Shown here: positions 9,827 to 20,728 of the stretch, one piece after another | Numbering within the stretch: the first letter of the stretch is position 1 | How the letters are laid out: each line of letters opens with the position of its first letter | Origin: Noviluteimonas lactosilytica | Lineage (GTDB): Bacteria; Pseudomonadota; Gammaproteobacteria; Xanthomonadales; Xanthomonadaceae | DNA length: 64,000 nt | Assembly (NCBI RefSeq): GCF_020866925.1 | Contig: NZ_JAJGAK010000002.1 | Coordinates: forward strand, 491,894 to 555,893 | Reading direction: 5' to 3' | Made by a program: the position numbers and the translations under genes | Notes under the pieces: generated by a model | What the model saw: the letters and a program-made list of their open reading frames with translations, nothing else | Databases searched by the model: none | Told to the model about the DNA's origin: nothing

Positions 9827-10372
9827 CTACCAGCGCAGCATCGGCAATGGCGACAACGGGGTCTTGAGGAACTGGCGGCCCGCGAGTTGCACGAGTCGCC
9901 AATGGAAGCCGTGATCGGGCAGCGCGCGTTGCACCTGCGCGACGTAATCGCGCGAAAGCCCGAAGCGCACGACGCCCAGCGACACATCCACGAGGTCCGC
10001 GCGCCGGAACGGCTCAGCTTGCACGGCATGCACGCCGTCGCACGGCCGCAGCTTGTGGTGCATGCGGATCACCGACTGCACCGCGTCGACCTCGCCGGGA
10101 CGATCGTGGCTGTGCAGCCAGCTCGCCGCGTGCGCCGCCGACGGTTCGATGTAATCGAACGTGCCGTCGCTCCAGATGCCGAGGTCGTGGAAAGCCGCGG
10201 CGATCACGAGCGCCTCCGGCAGCGCGTCCTCGCCGGAGAGCGCGCGGCAGAAGTTCAGCACCCGCAGCACGTGGTTGCGGTACCCCGCCCAGTCCTCGCC
10301 GATGTGCGCGCGATAGGGTCCGAGGACCTCGTCCACCAGCGGCACGCGGGTCAGAGGCGCGCGAGCATCCAT
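9827..10372 (-). CDS. HD-domain protein
   Basis: 181 residues. An HD metal-binding pattern is visible: His near residue 34 (YRNHVLRVLNF), FHD at 61-63, HSHD around 87-90 and MHHK around 104-107. HD proteins are metal-dependent phosphohydrolases or related enzymes; this small stand-alone member has no assigned substrate. Its start overlaps the end of the upstream lipase-like gene by 22 nt. Confidence 0.8.
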   Translation of the reverse strand: MDARAPLTRVPLVDEVLGPYRAHIGEDWAGYRNHVLRVLNFCRALSGEDALPEALVIAAAFHDLGIWSDGTFDYIEPSAAHAASWLHSHDRPGEVDAVQSVIRMHHKLRPCDGVHAVQAEPFRRADLVDVSLGVVRFGLSRDYVAQVQRALPDHGFHWRLVQLAGRQFLKTPLSPLPMLRW

Positions 10373-11199
10373 GCACGGATGTCCCCGAGCACCTGCTGCT
10401 TGTCGAGATCGTTGAGCAGATCGTGCGCGTGTCCCTGGTAGAGCTTGAGTTGCTTGTCCTTCGCGCCCGAGTGGTCGAAGAAGTATTGGCTCCCGGCGGG
10501 CTTGGTCACCTTGTCGGCGGTGCCGTGCAGGATGAACGTCGGCAACTTGAGCTCGCCGAACTCGCGCGTCAGGCGATCCGCGCCGCGCAGCATCTCGGCG
10601 ACGGTGTGCGTGGGCTGCACTTCGTTCGCGAGCAGCGGATCGCGGTCCATCGCGGCGACCACCTGCGGATCGCGCGAGAAGTGCTTGTTCGGCAACTTCA
10701 GCACGTGCAGGTGCGGCGCGATCGCGCCGAGGCCGCGCACGATCGGCAACGCACCCGGCGGTGCGAACACCTGGTAGGCGAAGCTCTCGCACACCAGGCC
10801 CGCGAGTTCGTCCTGGTGGTCGAGCGCGAACACGGTCGCGAGCACGCCGCCCGCGCTGTGCCCGAGCAGGAACAGCGGCAACCCCGGATTGCGGCCGCGC
10901 GCGGTGTCGACGAGCAGGCGGATGTCGCTGAGGTAATCCTCGATGCGATCGATGTAGAACCGCTCGCCGTCCGACTTGCCGCGCCCGCGCAGGTCGACCG
11001 CGTGCACCGCGAAGCCCTGCGCGGCGAGGTGTTCGCCGGTCCATTGGTAGTGGCCGCTGTGCGACTTGAAGCCGGGCACGATCGCCACGATCGCGCGCGG
11101 CGCCTGCACGGGTTGCCACGAGCGCACGAAGATCTTCATGCCGTCCGAACCGGGCAGCCATTCTTCGTGGACGCGCGCCATTTCGCGAATTGCGTTCAT
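10351..11199 (-). CDS. Alpha/beta hydrolase (monoacylglycerol-lipase/lysophospholipase-like)
   Basis: 282 residues using the ATG at 11199, which is preceded by GGAGG at a good distance; the ATG at 11211 itself lies in that ribosome-binding site. Triad: Ser in LGHSAGG, Asp in ILHGTADKVT, His in YQGHAHDLLN. The Ser_hydrolase/monoglyceride lipase features (DLRGRGKSDGER, PGFKSHSGHY) are clear. No signal peptide, so cytoplasmic. Third gene of the operon; 15 nt after the preceding hydrolase. Confidence 0.88.
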   Translation of the reverse strand: MNAIREMARVHEEWLPGSDGMKIFVRSWQPVQAPRAIVAIVPGFKSHSGHYQWTGEHLAAQGFAVHAVDLRGRGKSDGERFYIDRIEDYLSDIRLLVDTARGRNPGLPLFLLGHSAGGVLATVFALDHQDELAGLVCESFAYQVFAPPGALPIVRGLGAIAPHLHVLKLPNKHFSRDPQVVAAMDRDPLLANEVQPTHTVAEMLRGADRLTREFGELKLPTFILHGTADKVTKPAGSQYFFDHSGAKDKQLKLYQGHAHDLLNDLDKQQVLGDIRAWMLARL

Positions 11200-11214
11200 G
11201 GTGTCCTCCATGCT

Positions 11215-12039
11215 TCAGGACTTCAGGAAGGCGAGCAGGTCGGCGTTGAGTTCATCCTTCGCCGTGTCGCCGAGGCTGTGGCCGCCGCCCTTGTAGATCT
11301 TCAACTGCGCGTTCGGCACGAGCTTGCTCGACTTCATCGCCGCCGCGCCGATCGGCACGATCTGGTCGTCGTCGCCGTGGATGATCAGCGTGGGCACGTC
11401 GAACTTCTTCAGGTCTTGCGTGAAGTCGGTTTCCGAGAACGCCTTGATGCAGTCGTAGCCGTTCTTGTGGCCGCACTGCATGCCCTGGCGCCACCACGAC
11501 TGGATCGCGCCCTGCGACACTTTCGCGCCCGGGCGGTTGAAGCCGAAGAACGGGCCGCTGGCGACGTCGAGGAAGAATTGCGCGCGATCTTCGAGGTAGG
11601 CCTTGCGGAAGCCGTCGAACACTTCCAGCGGCAGCCCTTCGGGATTCGCGTCGGTCTTCACCATGATGGGTGGCACCGCGCCCATCAGCACGGCTTTCTT
11701 GACCCGCTTCGTGCCGTGCCGGCCGATGTAGCGCGCGACTTCGCCGCCGCCGGTGGAGTGGCCGATCATCGTGACGTCCTTGAGATCGAGCGCATCGAAC
11801 AACTGCGCGAGATCGTCGGCGTAGGTGTCCATGTCGTTGCCGTCCCAGGGCTGGCTCGAACGCCCGTGCCCGCGACGATCGTGCGCGATGCAGCGATAGC
11901 CGTTCGACGCGAGGAAGAACATCTGCGCTTCCCAGGCGTCGGCCGACAGCGGCCAGCCGTGGCTGAAACTGACGACCGGGCCGTTGCCCCAATCCTTGTA
12001 GTAGAGCGTCGTGCCGTCTTTGGTGGTGAACGTGGCCAT
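11215..12039 (-). CDS. Alpha/beta hydrolase (non-heme chloroperoxidase/arylesterase-like)
   Basis: 274 residues. Motifs: HGWPLSAD (oxyanion region), nucleophile elbow GHSTGGGE, acid in [11 protein letters not shown], His in [10 protein letters not shown]. This is the perhydrolase/arylesterase branch often annotated as non-heme chloroperoxidase. A close paralogue lies at 39198..40019, with the same [13 protein letters not shown](I/V)MVK and AFSETDFT stretches. The ATG at 12039 is preceded by GAGGAA. Confidence 0.9.
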   Translation of the reverse strand: MATFTTKDGTTLYYKDWGNGPVVSFSHGWPLSADAWEAQMFFLASNGYRCIAHDRRGHGRSSQPWDGNDMDTYADDLAQLFDALDLKDVTMIGHSTGGGEVARYIGRHGTKRVKKAVLMGAVPPIMVKTDANPEGLPLEVFDGFRKAYLEDRAQFFLDVASGPFFGFNRPGAKVSQGAIQSWWRQGMQCGHKNGYDCIKAFSETDFTQDLKKFDVPTLIIHGDDDQIVPIGAAAMKSSKLVPNAQLKIYKGGGHSLGDTAKDELNADLLAFLKS

Positions 12040-12055
12040 GGGGGTTCCTCGTGTG

Positions 12056-12679
12056 TCAGGGACGGGGGAAGGCGGCCAGCAACGTCGCGGTGTCCACGAT
12101 CGCGTGCGCGTAGGTTGGGCCGTTGATGTCGTGCGCGCAACGCATGGCCTCTTCCGAATAGGCGGCGGTCGCGTCGCGCACGAGGGTGACGTGGTAACCG
12201 AGCTCCATGCCGTAACGCCCGGTCGCTTCGATGCAAGTGTTGGCGAGCAGGCCGACCAGCACGATGCGATCGATGCCGTGCTGGCGCAGTTGCACGTCGA
12301 GATCGGTGCCGGCGAATCCGCTCGACCAGTGATGGCTCGCGACGATGTCGCCGTCGCGCGGCTGGAAGTCCGGATGCCACTCGCCGCCCCACTCGCCTTC
12401 GGCGAACACCTGCACGCGCGCGGCGCCTTGCTGGTACGGCGTCGGGTACTTCCACGTCGTGAAGTCGCCGGGGCGGGAGCGATGGTGCGGCACGTAGAAG
12501 ACGCGGATGCCCGCGGCACGCGCGGCGTCGACGACCGCGCGCATGTGCGCGACGGTGCCGACGGCGTCCATCACCGCCTTCGCGCGCGGCTGCACCTTTC
12601 CACCGTCGGAAATGAAGTCGTTGTAGGGATCCACCAGCAGCACGCCGGTGCGATCCCGCGGGTAGGCCGGGCCGTCCAT
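12056..12679 (-). CDS. Isochorismatase-like cysteine hydrolase
   Basis: 207 residues. Catalytic Asp in [10 protein letters not shown] and nucleophile Cys in [12 protein letters not shown]. It belongs to a different branch from the enzyme at 9142..9801. It is the first hydrolase gene of the minus-strand operon, 80 nt downstream of the response-regulator stop; the next gene starts 16 nt after its own stop. The start at 12679 fits the family N-terminus; the ribosome-binding site is weak. Confidence 0.87.
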   Translation of the reverse strand: MDGPAYPRDRTGVLLVDPYNDFISDGGKVQPRAKAVMDAVGTVAHMRAVVDAARAAGIRVFYVPHHRSRPGDFTTWKYPTPYQQGAARVQVFAEGEWGGEWHPDFQPRDGDIVASHHWSSGFAGTDLDVQLRQHGIDRIVLVGLLANTCIEATGRYGMELGYHVTLVRDATAAYSEEAMRCAHDINGPTYAHAIVDTATLLAAFPRP

Positions 12680-12759
12680 GGGCCGAGGGTGGACCCCGGC
12701 CCGACGGCCGGCTTGGACGTGCGTGCTGTTTTGCGGCGGCCGCCGATCCCGGCGCGCGG

Positions 12760-13434
12760 CTACTCGACGTCGATGATCCCGCGACGCAGCGCGATGGTGA
12801 CCGCGTGCGTGCGGTCGTTCGCGCCGAGCTTGGCGAGGATGCTCTTCATGTGCGCCTTGACCGTTTCCTCGGCGATGCCGAGCTGGACCGCGACGCGCTT
12901 GTTGGCGTTGCCCTGGGCGACGCAACGCAGGACTTCGACCTCACGCGCACTCAGCGCGTCGGCCGCCGCGTGTTCGGCGATCTCGCTCGCGATCTCCGGC
13001 GGAATGCGGCGCGCGCCGCGATGCACGGCCTGGATGGTGTCGATGAGTTCGCGGCGCAGCAGGTTCTTCAGCAGGTAACCCGACGCGCCGGCCTTGAACG
13101 CGCGCAGCGCCTGCACGTCGCCGTGGTACGTCGTCAGCACGACGATGCGCGCGGCGGGAAACTCCGCGCGGATCGCAGCGATCGTGTCGATGCCGTGCAT
13201 GTTCGGCATCTGCAGGTCCATCAGGGTGACGTCGGGGCGCGTTTCGCGGAAACGTTCGATCGCCTGCGCACCGTCGGTGGCTTCGGCGACCAGCAGCATG
13301 TCCGGTTGCTGTTCCAGCACTGCGGCGATGCCTTCGCGCAGCAACGGGTGGTCGTCGACGATCATGACGCGGATGGGCGCGGCGGCATTCGCGTCGTCGC
13401 CCGGTCGCGGGTCGGTCACGATTCCCACGGTCAT
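12760..13434 (-). CDS. NarL/FixJ-type response regulator
   Basis: 224 residues. Receiver domain at about 21-140 with acidic pair DD27-28, phospho-acceptor Asp73 (VTLMDLQMPN), Thr in LTTYHG and Lys in YLLKN. LuxR HTH at about 160-220 (SAREVEVLRCVAQG...ETVKAHMKSILAKL). It is on the same strand as the ten-gene hydrolase operon and could be its regulator or first gene. No kinase is adjacent; the HisKA_3 kinase at the left end of the window belongs to the class that pairs with such regulators (inference). Confidence 0.92.
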   Translation of the reverse strand: MTVGIVTDPRPGDDANAAAPIRVMIVDDHPLLREGIAAVLEQQPDMLLVAEATDGAQAIERFRETRPDVTLMDLQMPNMHGIDTIAAIRAEFPAARIVVLTTYHGDVQALRAFKAGASGYLLKNLLRRELIDTIQAVHRGARRIPPEIASEIAEHAAADALSAREVEVLRCVAQGNANKRVAVQLGIAEETVKAHMKSILAKLGANDRTHAVTIALRRGIIDVE

Positions 13435-13476
13435 CGCGTGCGCCTCGATCGAGTCGAAACGAACACGCTACACGCA

Positions 13477-13491
13477 TCCGGCGACGCCGGA
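13477..13491. promoter_or_regulatory. Perfect palindrome between response regulator and AraC genes
   Basis: TCCGGCG-A-CGCCGGA, 7-bp arms with a single central base, 43 nt upstream of the response-regulator ATG and 146 nt upstream of the AraC ATG. It is placed to act as an operator for either divergent gene; it could equally be a GC-rich chance palindrome. Confidence 0.35.
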
Positions 13492-13540
13492 CCAGTGCCT
13501 GCAAACGTAGACATGCGTTGGCATCGAACGTGCTTCGCGC

Positions 13541-13564
13541 CCGGTCCCTCGATAGAGGGACCGG
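13541..13564. repeat. 10-bp perfect hairpin in the AraC leader
   Basis: CCGGTCCCTC, loop GATA, GAGGGACCGG, a perfect stem located 73 nt before the AraC start. There is no T-run after it, so it is not a standard terminator on the plus strand. It may be a leader hairpin or an operator. Confidence 0.45.
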
Positions 13565-13637
13565 CATGGTCCGCCGATTGGGGTGGGCCTCCGGCGGCAT
13601 CGGCGCGACGCTGGCGCCCTCCTCCGAGGAGCCGGAA

Positions 13638-14000
13638 ATGTTCGCGACCCAGTCCACCGCGCCCGCCGCCAGGGCACCCTCCCTCTCCCCCAGTGCCCTG
13701 GCGCGCGTGCGCGACTACATCGATGCGCACCTGCGCGATGCGATCACGCTCGAAGACCTCGCCGCGGCGGCGTGCATCAGCCGCTTCCACTTCGCGCGGC
13801 TGTTCCGCGCGACGACCGGCGCGAGCCCGATGCAATACGTGCGCAACACGCGCGTGGCCGCGGCGAAGGCGATGCTCGTGCAGAACCCGTCGATCTCGGC
13901 GGTCGCGGTCGAACTCGGCTTCTTCGACCAGAGCCACTTCACCCGCACGTTCCGCCGCGTCACCGGCGTGTCGCCCGGGCATTGGCGGAGGCGGCCGTGA
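13638..14000 (+). CDS. AraC-family DNA-binding protein (HTH domain only)
   Basis: 120 residues from the ATG at 13638, chosen for GAGGAG just upstream. It is essentially only the double-HTH AraC domain (first HTH around ITLEDLAAAACISRFHFARLF, second around SISAVAVELGFFDQSHFTRTF), with no effector-binding domain, resembling short SoxS/MarA-like regulators. Its stop overlaps the GTG of the peroxiredoxin gene (GTGA, 13997-14000), so the regulator is coupled to redox enzymes. Confidence 0.85.
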   Translation: MFATQSTAPAARAPSLSPSALARVRDYIDAHLRDAITLEDLAAAACISRFHFARLFRATTGASPMQYVRNTRVAAAKAMLVQNPSISAVAVELGFFDQSHFTRTFRRVTGVSPGHWRRRP

Positions 14001-14458
14001 TCCTCGCCGCCGGTACGCCCGCGCCCGACTTCCGCCTGCAGGCGACGCCCGACCAGCAACTGCGCCTGTCGGAACTGCGCGGGCGGCCGGTGATCCTCGC
14101 GTTCTATCCCGCCGACTGGAGCCCGGTCTGCGGCGACCAGATGGCGCTGTACAACGAAGTGCTGCCCGCCTTCGCGCAATCGCACGCCACGTTGCTCGGC
14201 ATTTCCGTCGACAGTGCGTGGTGCCACCAGGCGTTCGCGCTCGATCGCAAGTTGCACTTCAACCTGCTCGCTGATTTCGAGCCGAAGGGCGCGGTGTCGA
14301 AAGCCTATGGTGCGTACGACGAGGACACGGGCACGAGCAAGCGCGCGTTGTTCGTGCTCGATGGCGACGGCAGGATCGCATGGAGCTACCTCTCGCCGAC
14401 GGCGGTCAATCCCGGCGCCGACGGCATCCTCGACGCACTCGATCGCCTCGGAGGCTGA
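13997..14458 (+). CDS. Peroxiredoxin (AhpC/TSA, BCP/AhpE-like)
   Basis: 153 residues from a GTG preceded by GGAGG. The peroxidatic Cys sits in the motif YPADWSPVCGDQ; no obvious CXXXXC resolving Cys follows, and the other Cys (SAWCHQAF) could act as resolver. Reduces hydroperoxides using a thiol donor; the DsbA-like thioredoxin encoded 4 nt downstream is a plausible partner. Coupled to the AraC gene through a GTGA overlap. Confidence 0.87.
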   Translation: MILAAGTPAPDFRLQATPDQQLRLSELRGRPVILAFYPADWSPVCGDQMALYNEVLPAFAQSHATLLGISVDSAWCHQAFALDRKLHFNLLADFEPKGAVSKAYGAYDEDTGTSKRALFVLDGDGRIAWSYLSPTAVNPGADGILDALDRLGG

Positions 14459-14462
14459 TGCG

Positions 14463-14999
14463 ATGTCCACGCTTCGCAAACCCGTCGACGAATACGACCA
14501 CGCGCAAGGCCCCGCCGATGCGCCGGTGACGCTGGTGGAATACGGCGACTACGAGTGCCCGTACTGCGGCGCGGCGTATCCGATCGTGAAGCAGTTGCAG
14601 GAACGCTTCGGCGACCGGATGCGCCTGGTATTCCGCAACTTCCCGCTCGTGCAGGCGCATCCGCATGCGATGGAAGCGGCGTGCACCGCGGAGTTCGCCG
14701 GCGAGCACGGGCGCTATTGGGAGATGCACGACGCGTTGTTCGAGCGCCAGGCGCACCTCGGGCGGCCGATGTTCGAGACCCTCGCGACGGAGCTCGGCCT
14801 CGATGTCGATGCGCTGCTCGAAACCCTCGACACCGAACGCCTTGCACCGCACGTGCGCGCCGAGTTCAACGGCGGCCTGCGCAGCGGCGTCAACGGCACG
14901 CCGACGTTCTTCATCAACGGAACGCGTTTCGACGGCGACTACGCGCACCTCGGAAGCGAACTCGCGGCGCGCATCGAGTCCGCGATGCCGCAAGGCTGA
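14463..14999 (+). CDS. DsbA-family thioredoxin-fold oxidoreductase
   Basis: 178 residues. Active site CPYC at about 33-36 (YGDYECPYCGAAYP) and the cis-Pro region NGTPTFFING. Related to the FrnE/DSBA-like thioredoxin_4 group. There is no signal peptide, so it is probably cytoplasmic rather than an envelope disulfide oxidase. Third gene of the AraC-peroxiredoxin-thioredoxin operon. It meets the DUF5985 gene tail to tail at 15005. Confidence 0.87.
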   Translation: MSTLRKPVDEYDHAQGPADAPVTLVEYGDYECPYCGAAYPIVKQLQERFGDRMRLVFRNFPLVQAHPHAMEAACTAEFAGEHGRYWEMHDALFERQAHLGRPMFETLATELGLDVDALLETLDTERLAPHVRAEFNGGLRSGVNGTPTFFINGTRFDGDYAHLGSELAARIESAMPQG

Positions 15000-15004
15000 G
15001 CGGA

Positions 15005-15265
15005 TCAACGGCGCCGCGTGTTCTTGTCGAGGATCGCGGCGATGATCAGCGTGAACGCGACCAGCCGCGCAAGCACATACCCGAGCTGGTAGTCGCTCGA
15101 GCCCGGGCCGAGCCAGGCGAACACGAACCGGTTGAGCCCTTCGATCGCGAACGCCGCGGCGAAGAACAGGAAGAACCGATCGCCGCTCGAGCGCCAGAAG
15201 CGCAGGAACAGCAACGCGGCCACCGCGCATCCCATCGAGATCATGCCGAGCAGGAACAGTTGCAT
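15005..15265 (-). CDS. DUF5985-like small membrane protein (copy 2)
   Basis: 86 residues, three predicted membrane helices (about 3-20, 30-52, 62-80) and a basic C-terminus (DKNTRRR). It starts 2 nt after the stop of its paralogue. Both share FFxFAxxFxxxxxNRxxF-like spacing and length typical of DUF5985. Function is unknown. Last gene of a three-gene unit with a winged-helix regulator. Confidence 0.7.
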   Translation of the reverse strand: MQLFLLGMISMGCAVAALLFLRFWRSSGDRFFLFFAAAFAIEGLNRFVFAWLGPGSSDYQLGYVLARLVAFTLIIAAILDKNTRRR

Positions 15266-15267
15266 GC

Positions 15268-15525
15268 TCAGGGCTCCTCGAAGATCAGGCCGTACAGCAG
15301 CGCGCTGATCGCGGCCAGGCTCAGCCCATGGCGCACAGGCCACAACACGCGGTCGGGCAGGATGAAAAAGTCGACGACCAGCAGCACGTTCGCCAGCGTG
15401 AGGAACACGAAGCAGATCGCGCTCCACCACAGCATGCGCGAACGACTGCGGCTCCATGCGATGAACAGCAGCACCGCACACGTCGCGGCGGTCAACGCGC
15501 ACAACGCATACACGACGAACGGCAT
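15268..15525 (-). CDS. DUF5985-like small membrane protein (copy 1)
   Basis: 85 residues with three membrane helices and a short basic loop (SRSRSR) between the first two. The ATG overlaps the stop of the regulator gene by one base (TGATG), showing coupling. No catalytic motif is visible. Confidence 0.7.
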   Translation of the reverse strand: MPFVVYALCALTAATCAVLLFIAWSRSRSRMLWWSAICFVFLTLANVLLVVDFFILPDRVLWPVRHGLSLAAISALLYGLIFEEP

Positions 15526-15902
15526 CAGGACTCCTTGTCCGTGCTGCGCAGGAGGAATGCGTCGGCGAAGCGGCGCGCCTTCTTCTCGTTCACCGAATGG
15601 ATCAGCTGCGTGATCTCCACGAGGCGGCGTCCGTACACGGTCGCGAGCTCGTCGACCGCGCGCGCGAGACGCTCCGACTTCGGCAGGTATTGCGCATTCG
15701 TCCCCAGGTGCACGGCCAGGCCGCGGGCCTGCAGGTCGTCGACCAGCTGCTCGGCTTGCGGCAGCGAGACGTACAACCGCGCGCCGAGTTGGTCGATCGG
15801 CCATGCAGCGCTCGTCGACCGCAACAGCAGCAAGGCCTCCAGGTGCGAAACGCTCGGAATCTTGGCGACGACGAAGCGCCGCAGGTCAGGTGACAACCCC
15901 AT
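15525..15902 (-). CDS. Winged-helix transcriptional regulator-like protein
   Basis: 125 residues. The pattern SHLEALLLLRS...WPIDQLGARLYVSLPQAEQLVDDLQARGL fits a winged-helix DNA-binding domain (about 18-65), followed by a helical C-terminal part. No ligand domain. It is the first gene of the unit with two DUF5985-like membrane proteins, which suggests it controls them or responds to them. Exact family not recognised. Confidence 0.65.
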   Translation of the reverse strand: MGLSPDLRRFVVAKIPSVSHLEALLLLRSTSAAWPIDQLGARLYVSLPQAEQLVDDLQARGLAVHLGTNAQYLPKSERLARAVDELATVYGRRLVEITQLIHSVNEKKARRFADAFLLRSTDKES

Positions 15903-16217
15903 GGGGGCCGATGATTCAACAAGCGGCCGGATGAGGCAACCCCGCAGGGGCAGGTCATTCGCAGATTCGGGCCTCTTTTCGCAAGTTTGATGCGGGATGT
16001 GGTGCGCTGTTCACTTCGACATCAGGCAGATCGGCATGGCCCACCACGCACGATGCCTGCGAGGCCTGCGCGGACAGTTGCGAGCGCATGGCGGCACACC
16101 GCTGAGTTCGTCCTCCGGTAGGTAAATCTACGCATCGCGACCAAGTCGATTTTCGGTAGCGACAAGGCACGTTCGACCCGGAGACTCGCGTGACTCCCTC
16201 CCTCGGAGTCATCCGCC
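15903..16217. other. Divergent intergenic region (315 bp)
   Basis: No convincing gene. It holds the start regions of the winged-helix gene (left) and the sulfatase (right). Visible elements are the motif at 16115-16137, a second GGTAG at 16155-16159, and a short GACTCC/GGAGTC inverted repeat at 16192-16210, of which the right arm supplies the GGAG ribosome-binding site of the sulfatase. The inverted repeat could therefore mask translation. Confidence 0.5.
16115..16137 (+). promoter_or_regulatory. Element shared with the second sulfatase promoter
   Basis: A 23-bp stretch beginning CCGGTAG and ending ACGCATCG matches 17 of 23 positions, without gaps, with the stretch upstream of the sulfatase at 17867..19456, in the same orientation relative to the gene. 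It ends 80 nt before this ATG and 74 nt before the other. Likely a common operator or activator site. Confidence 0.5.
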
Positions 16218-17786
<1,569 letters not shown>

Positions 17787-17812
17787 CCCACACGCTCCAC
17801 GCTCACCCACGA

Positions 17813-17842
17813 CGAAGGCGATCGGGAAACCGATCGCCTTCG
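17813..17842. terminator. Bidirectional terminator between convergent sulfatase genes
   Basis: A perfect 13-bp stem (CGAAGGCGATCGG / CCGATCGCCTTCG) with a GAAA loop lies midway between the two stop codons. T-residues follow on the plus side (CGTTTCAT). The symmetry fits termination from both directions. Confidence 0.85.
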
Positions 17843-17866
17843 CGTTTCATGCTTCGCACATTCGAC

Positions 17867-19456
<1,590 letters not shown>

Positions 19457-19530
19457 GCGGGGCACTCCCTGACTGGGGGAGTGTCATCTTCTGGACAGCG
19501 GCTACGATCAGCCAGCGAATCTCTACTGGC

Positions 19531-19553
19531 CGATGCGTCGGTATTTCTACTGG
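19531..19553 (-). promoter_or_regulatory. Element shared with the first sulfatase promoter
   Basis: On the minus strand it reads CCAGTAG...ACGCATCG and matches the 16115-16137 element at 17 of 23 positions. On the plus strand the same region contains TCTACTGG twice (19522-19529 and 19546-19553), upstream of the alcohol dehydrogenase gene, so it may serve both divergent genes. Confidence 0.5.
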
Positions 19554-19610
19554 ACCGCCACATCGCGCACGTTACATTGCCGGTTTCTTCAACTCGAAGG
19601 GGAGTCACGA

Positions 19611-20669
19611 ATGCAGAGCCGGGCCTGGGGCGCACACGCTGGCGACAAGCCACTCGAACCGCTCGACATCGTGCGGCGCGAGCCCGGACCACGCGACGTG
19701 CAGGTGGAAATCCGCTATTGCGGCGTGTGCCACTCCGACCTGCACACGGTGCGCTCCGAATGGGGCGGCACGCTGTATCCGTGCGTGCCGGGCCACGAGA
19801 TCGTCGGCGAGGTCACCGCGGTCGGCGCGCAGGTCACGCGCTTCGCCGTCGGCGAGAACGTGGGCATCGGTTGCCTCGTCGGCAGCTGCCGCGAATGCGC
19901 CTCGTGCAAGCAAGGCCTCGAACAATATTGCGAGCAGGGCTTCATCGGCACCTACAACGGGCCGACCGCCGATCCGCCGGGCCACACGCTCGGCGGTTAC
20001 TCGCAACGCATCGTCGTGGATGAATCCTTCATCCTGAAGATCCATCACCCGAAGGAACAGCTGGCCGCCGTCGCGCCGCTGCTTTGCGCGGGCATCACGA
20101 CGTATTCACCCCTTCGTCACTGGAAAGCCGGCCCCGGCAAGAAGGTCGGCATCGTCGGCATCGGCGGTCTGGGACACATGGGCATCAAGCTCGCCGACGC
20201 CATGGGCGCGCACGTGGTCGCATTCACGACGTCGGAGAGCAAGCGCCAGGACGCGCACAAGCTCGGCGCTGACGAGGTGGTGATCTCGCGTGACGAAAAT
20301 GCGATGGACGCGCACGCGGGAACCTTCGACTTCATCCTCGATACCGTCGCGGCGAGCCACGATCTGAACGCCTTCACGAAACTCCTCAAACGCGACGGTA
20401 CGCTGTGCCTGGTGGGTGTTCCCGAGCACCCGCACCCGAGCCCCAATATCGCGGTGCTGATCTTCGGGCGGAAATCGATCGCCGGTTCGCTCATCGGCGG
20501 GATTCCCGAAACACAGGAGATGCTCGACTTCTGCGCGAAACACGGCATCGTCTCGGACATCGAGATGATCCCGATCCAGCAGATCGACGCGGCCTACGAC
20601 CGGATGCTGAAAAGCGACGTGAAGTACCGGTTCGTCATCGACAGCACGTCGCTCGCCGGCACCGGCTGA
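19611..20669 (+). CDS. Zinc-dependent alcohol dehydrogenase (YahK/CAD-like)
   Basis: 352 residues. Catalytic zinc ligands Cys37 (YCGVCHSD) and the PGHE motif at 60-63; structural zinc cysteines at 93, 96, 99 and 107 (GSCRECASCKQGLEQYC). Rossmann motif GIGGLGHMG for NAD(P)H near 177-185. This branch reduces aldehydes with NADPH. The ATG follows AAGGGGA. Divergent from the second sulfatase, sharing a 154-bp promoter region. Confidence 0.92.
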   Translation: MQSRAWGAHAGDKPLEPLDIVRREPGPRDVQVEIRYCGVCHSDLHTVRSEWGGTLYPCVPGHEIVGEVTAVGAQVTRFAVGENVGIGCLVGSCRECASCKQGLEQYCEQGFIGTYNGPTADPPGHTLGGYSQRIVVDESFILKIHHPKEQLAAVAPLLCAGITTYSPLRHWKAGPGKKVGIVGIGGLGHMGIKLADAMGAHVVAFTTSESKRQDAHKLGADEVVISRDENAMDAHAGTFDFILDTVAASHDLNAFTKLLKRDGTLCLVGVPEHPHPSPNIAVLIFGRKSIAGSLIGGIPETQEMLDFCAKHGIVSDIEMIPIQQIDAAYDRMLKSDVKYRFVIDSTSLAGTG

Positions 20670-20728
20670 CCGCATTTCGCGGCCGCCGACGTTGGCCTTT
20701 AGGAACCTGCGGGGGGATCCGAGACCAC

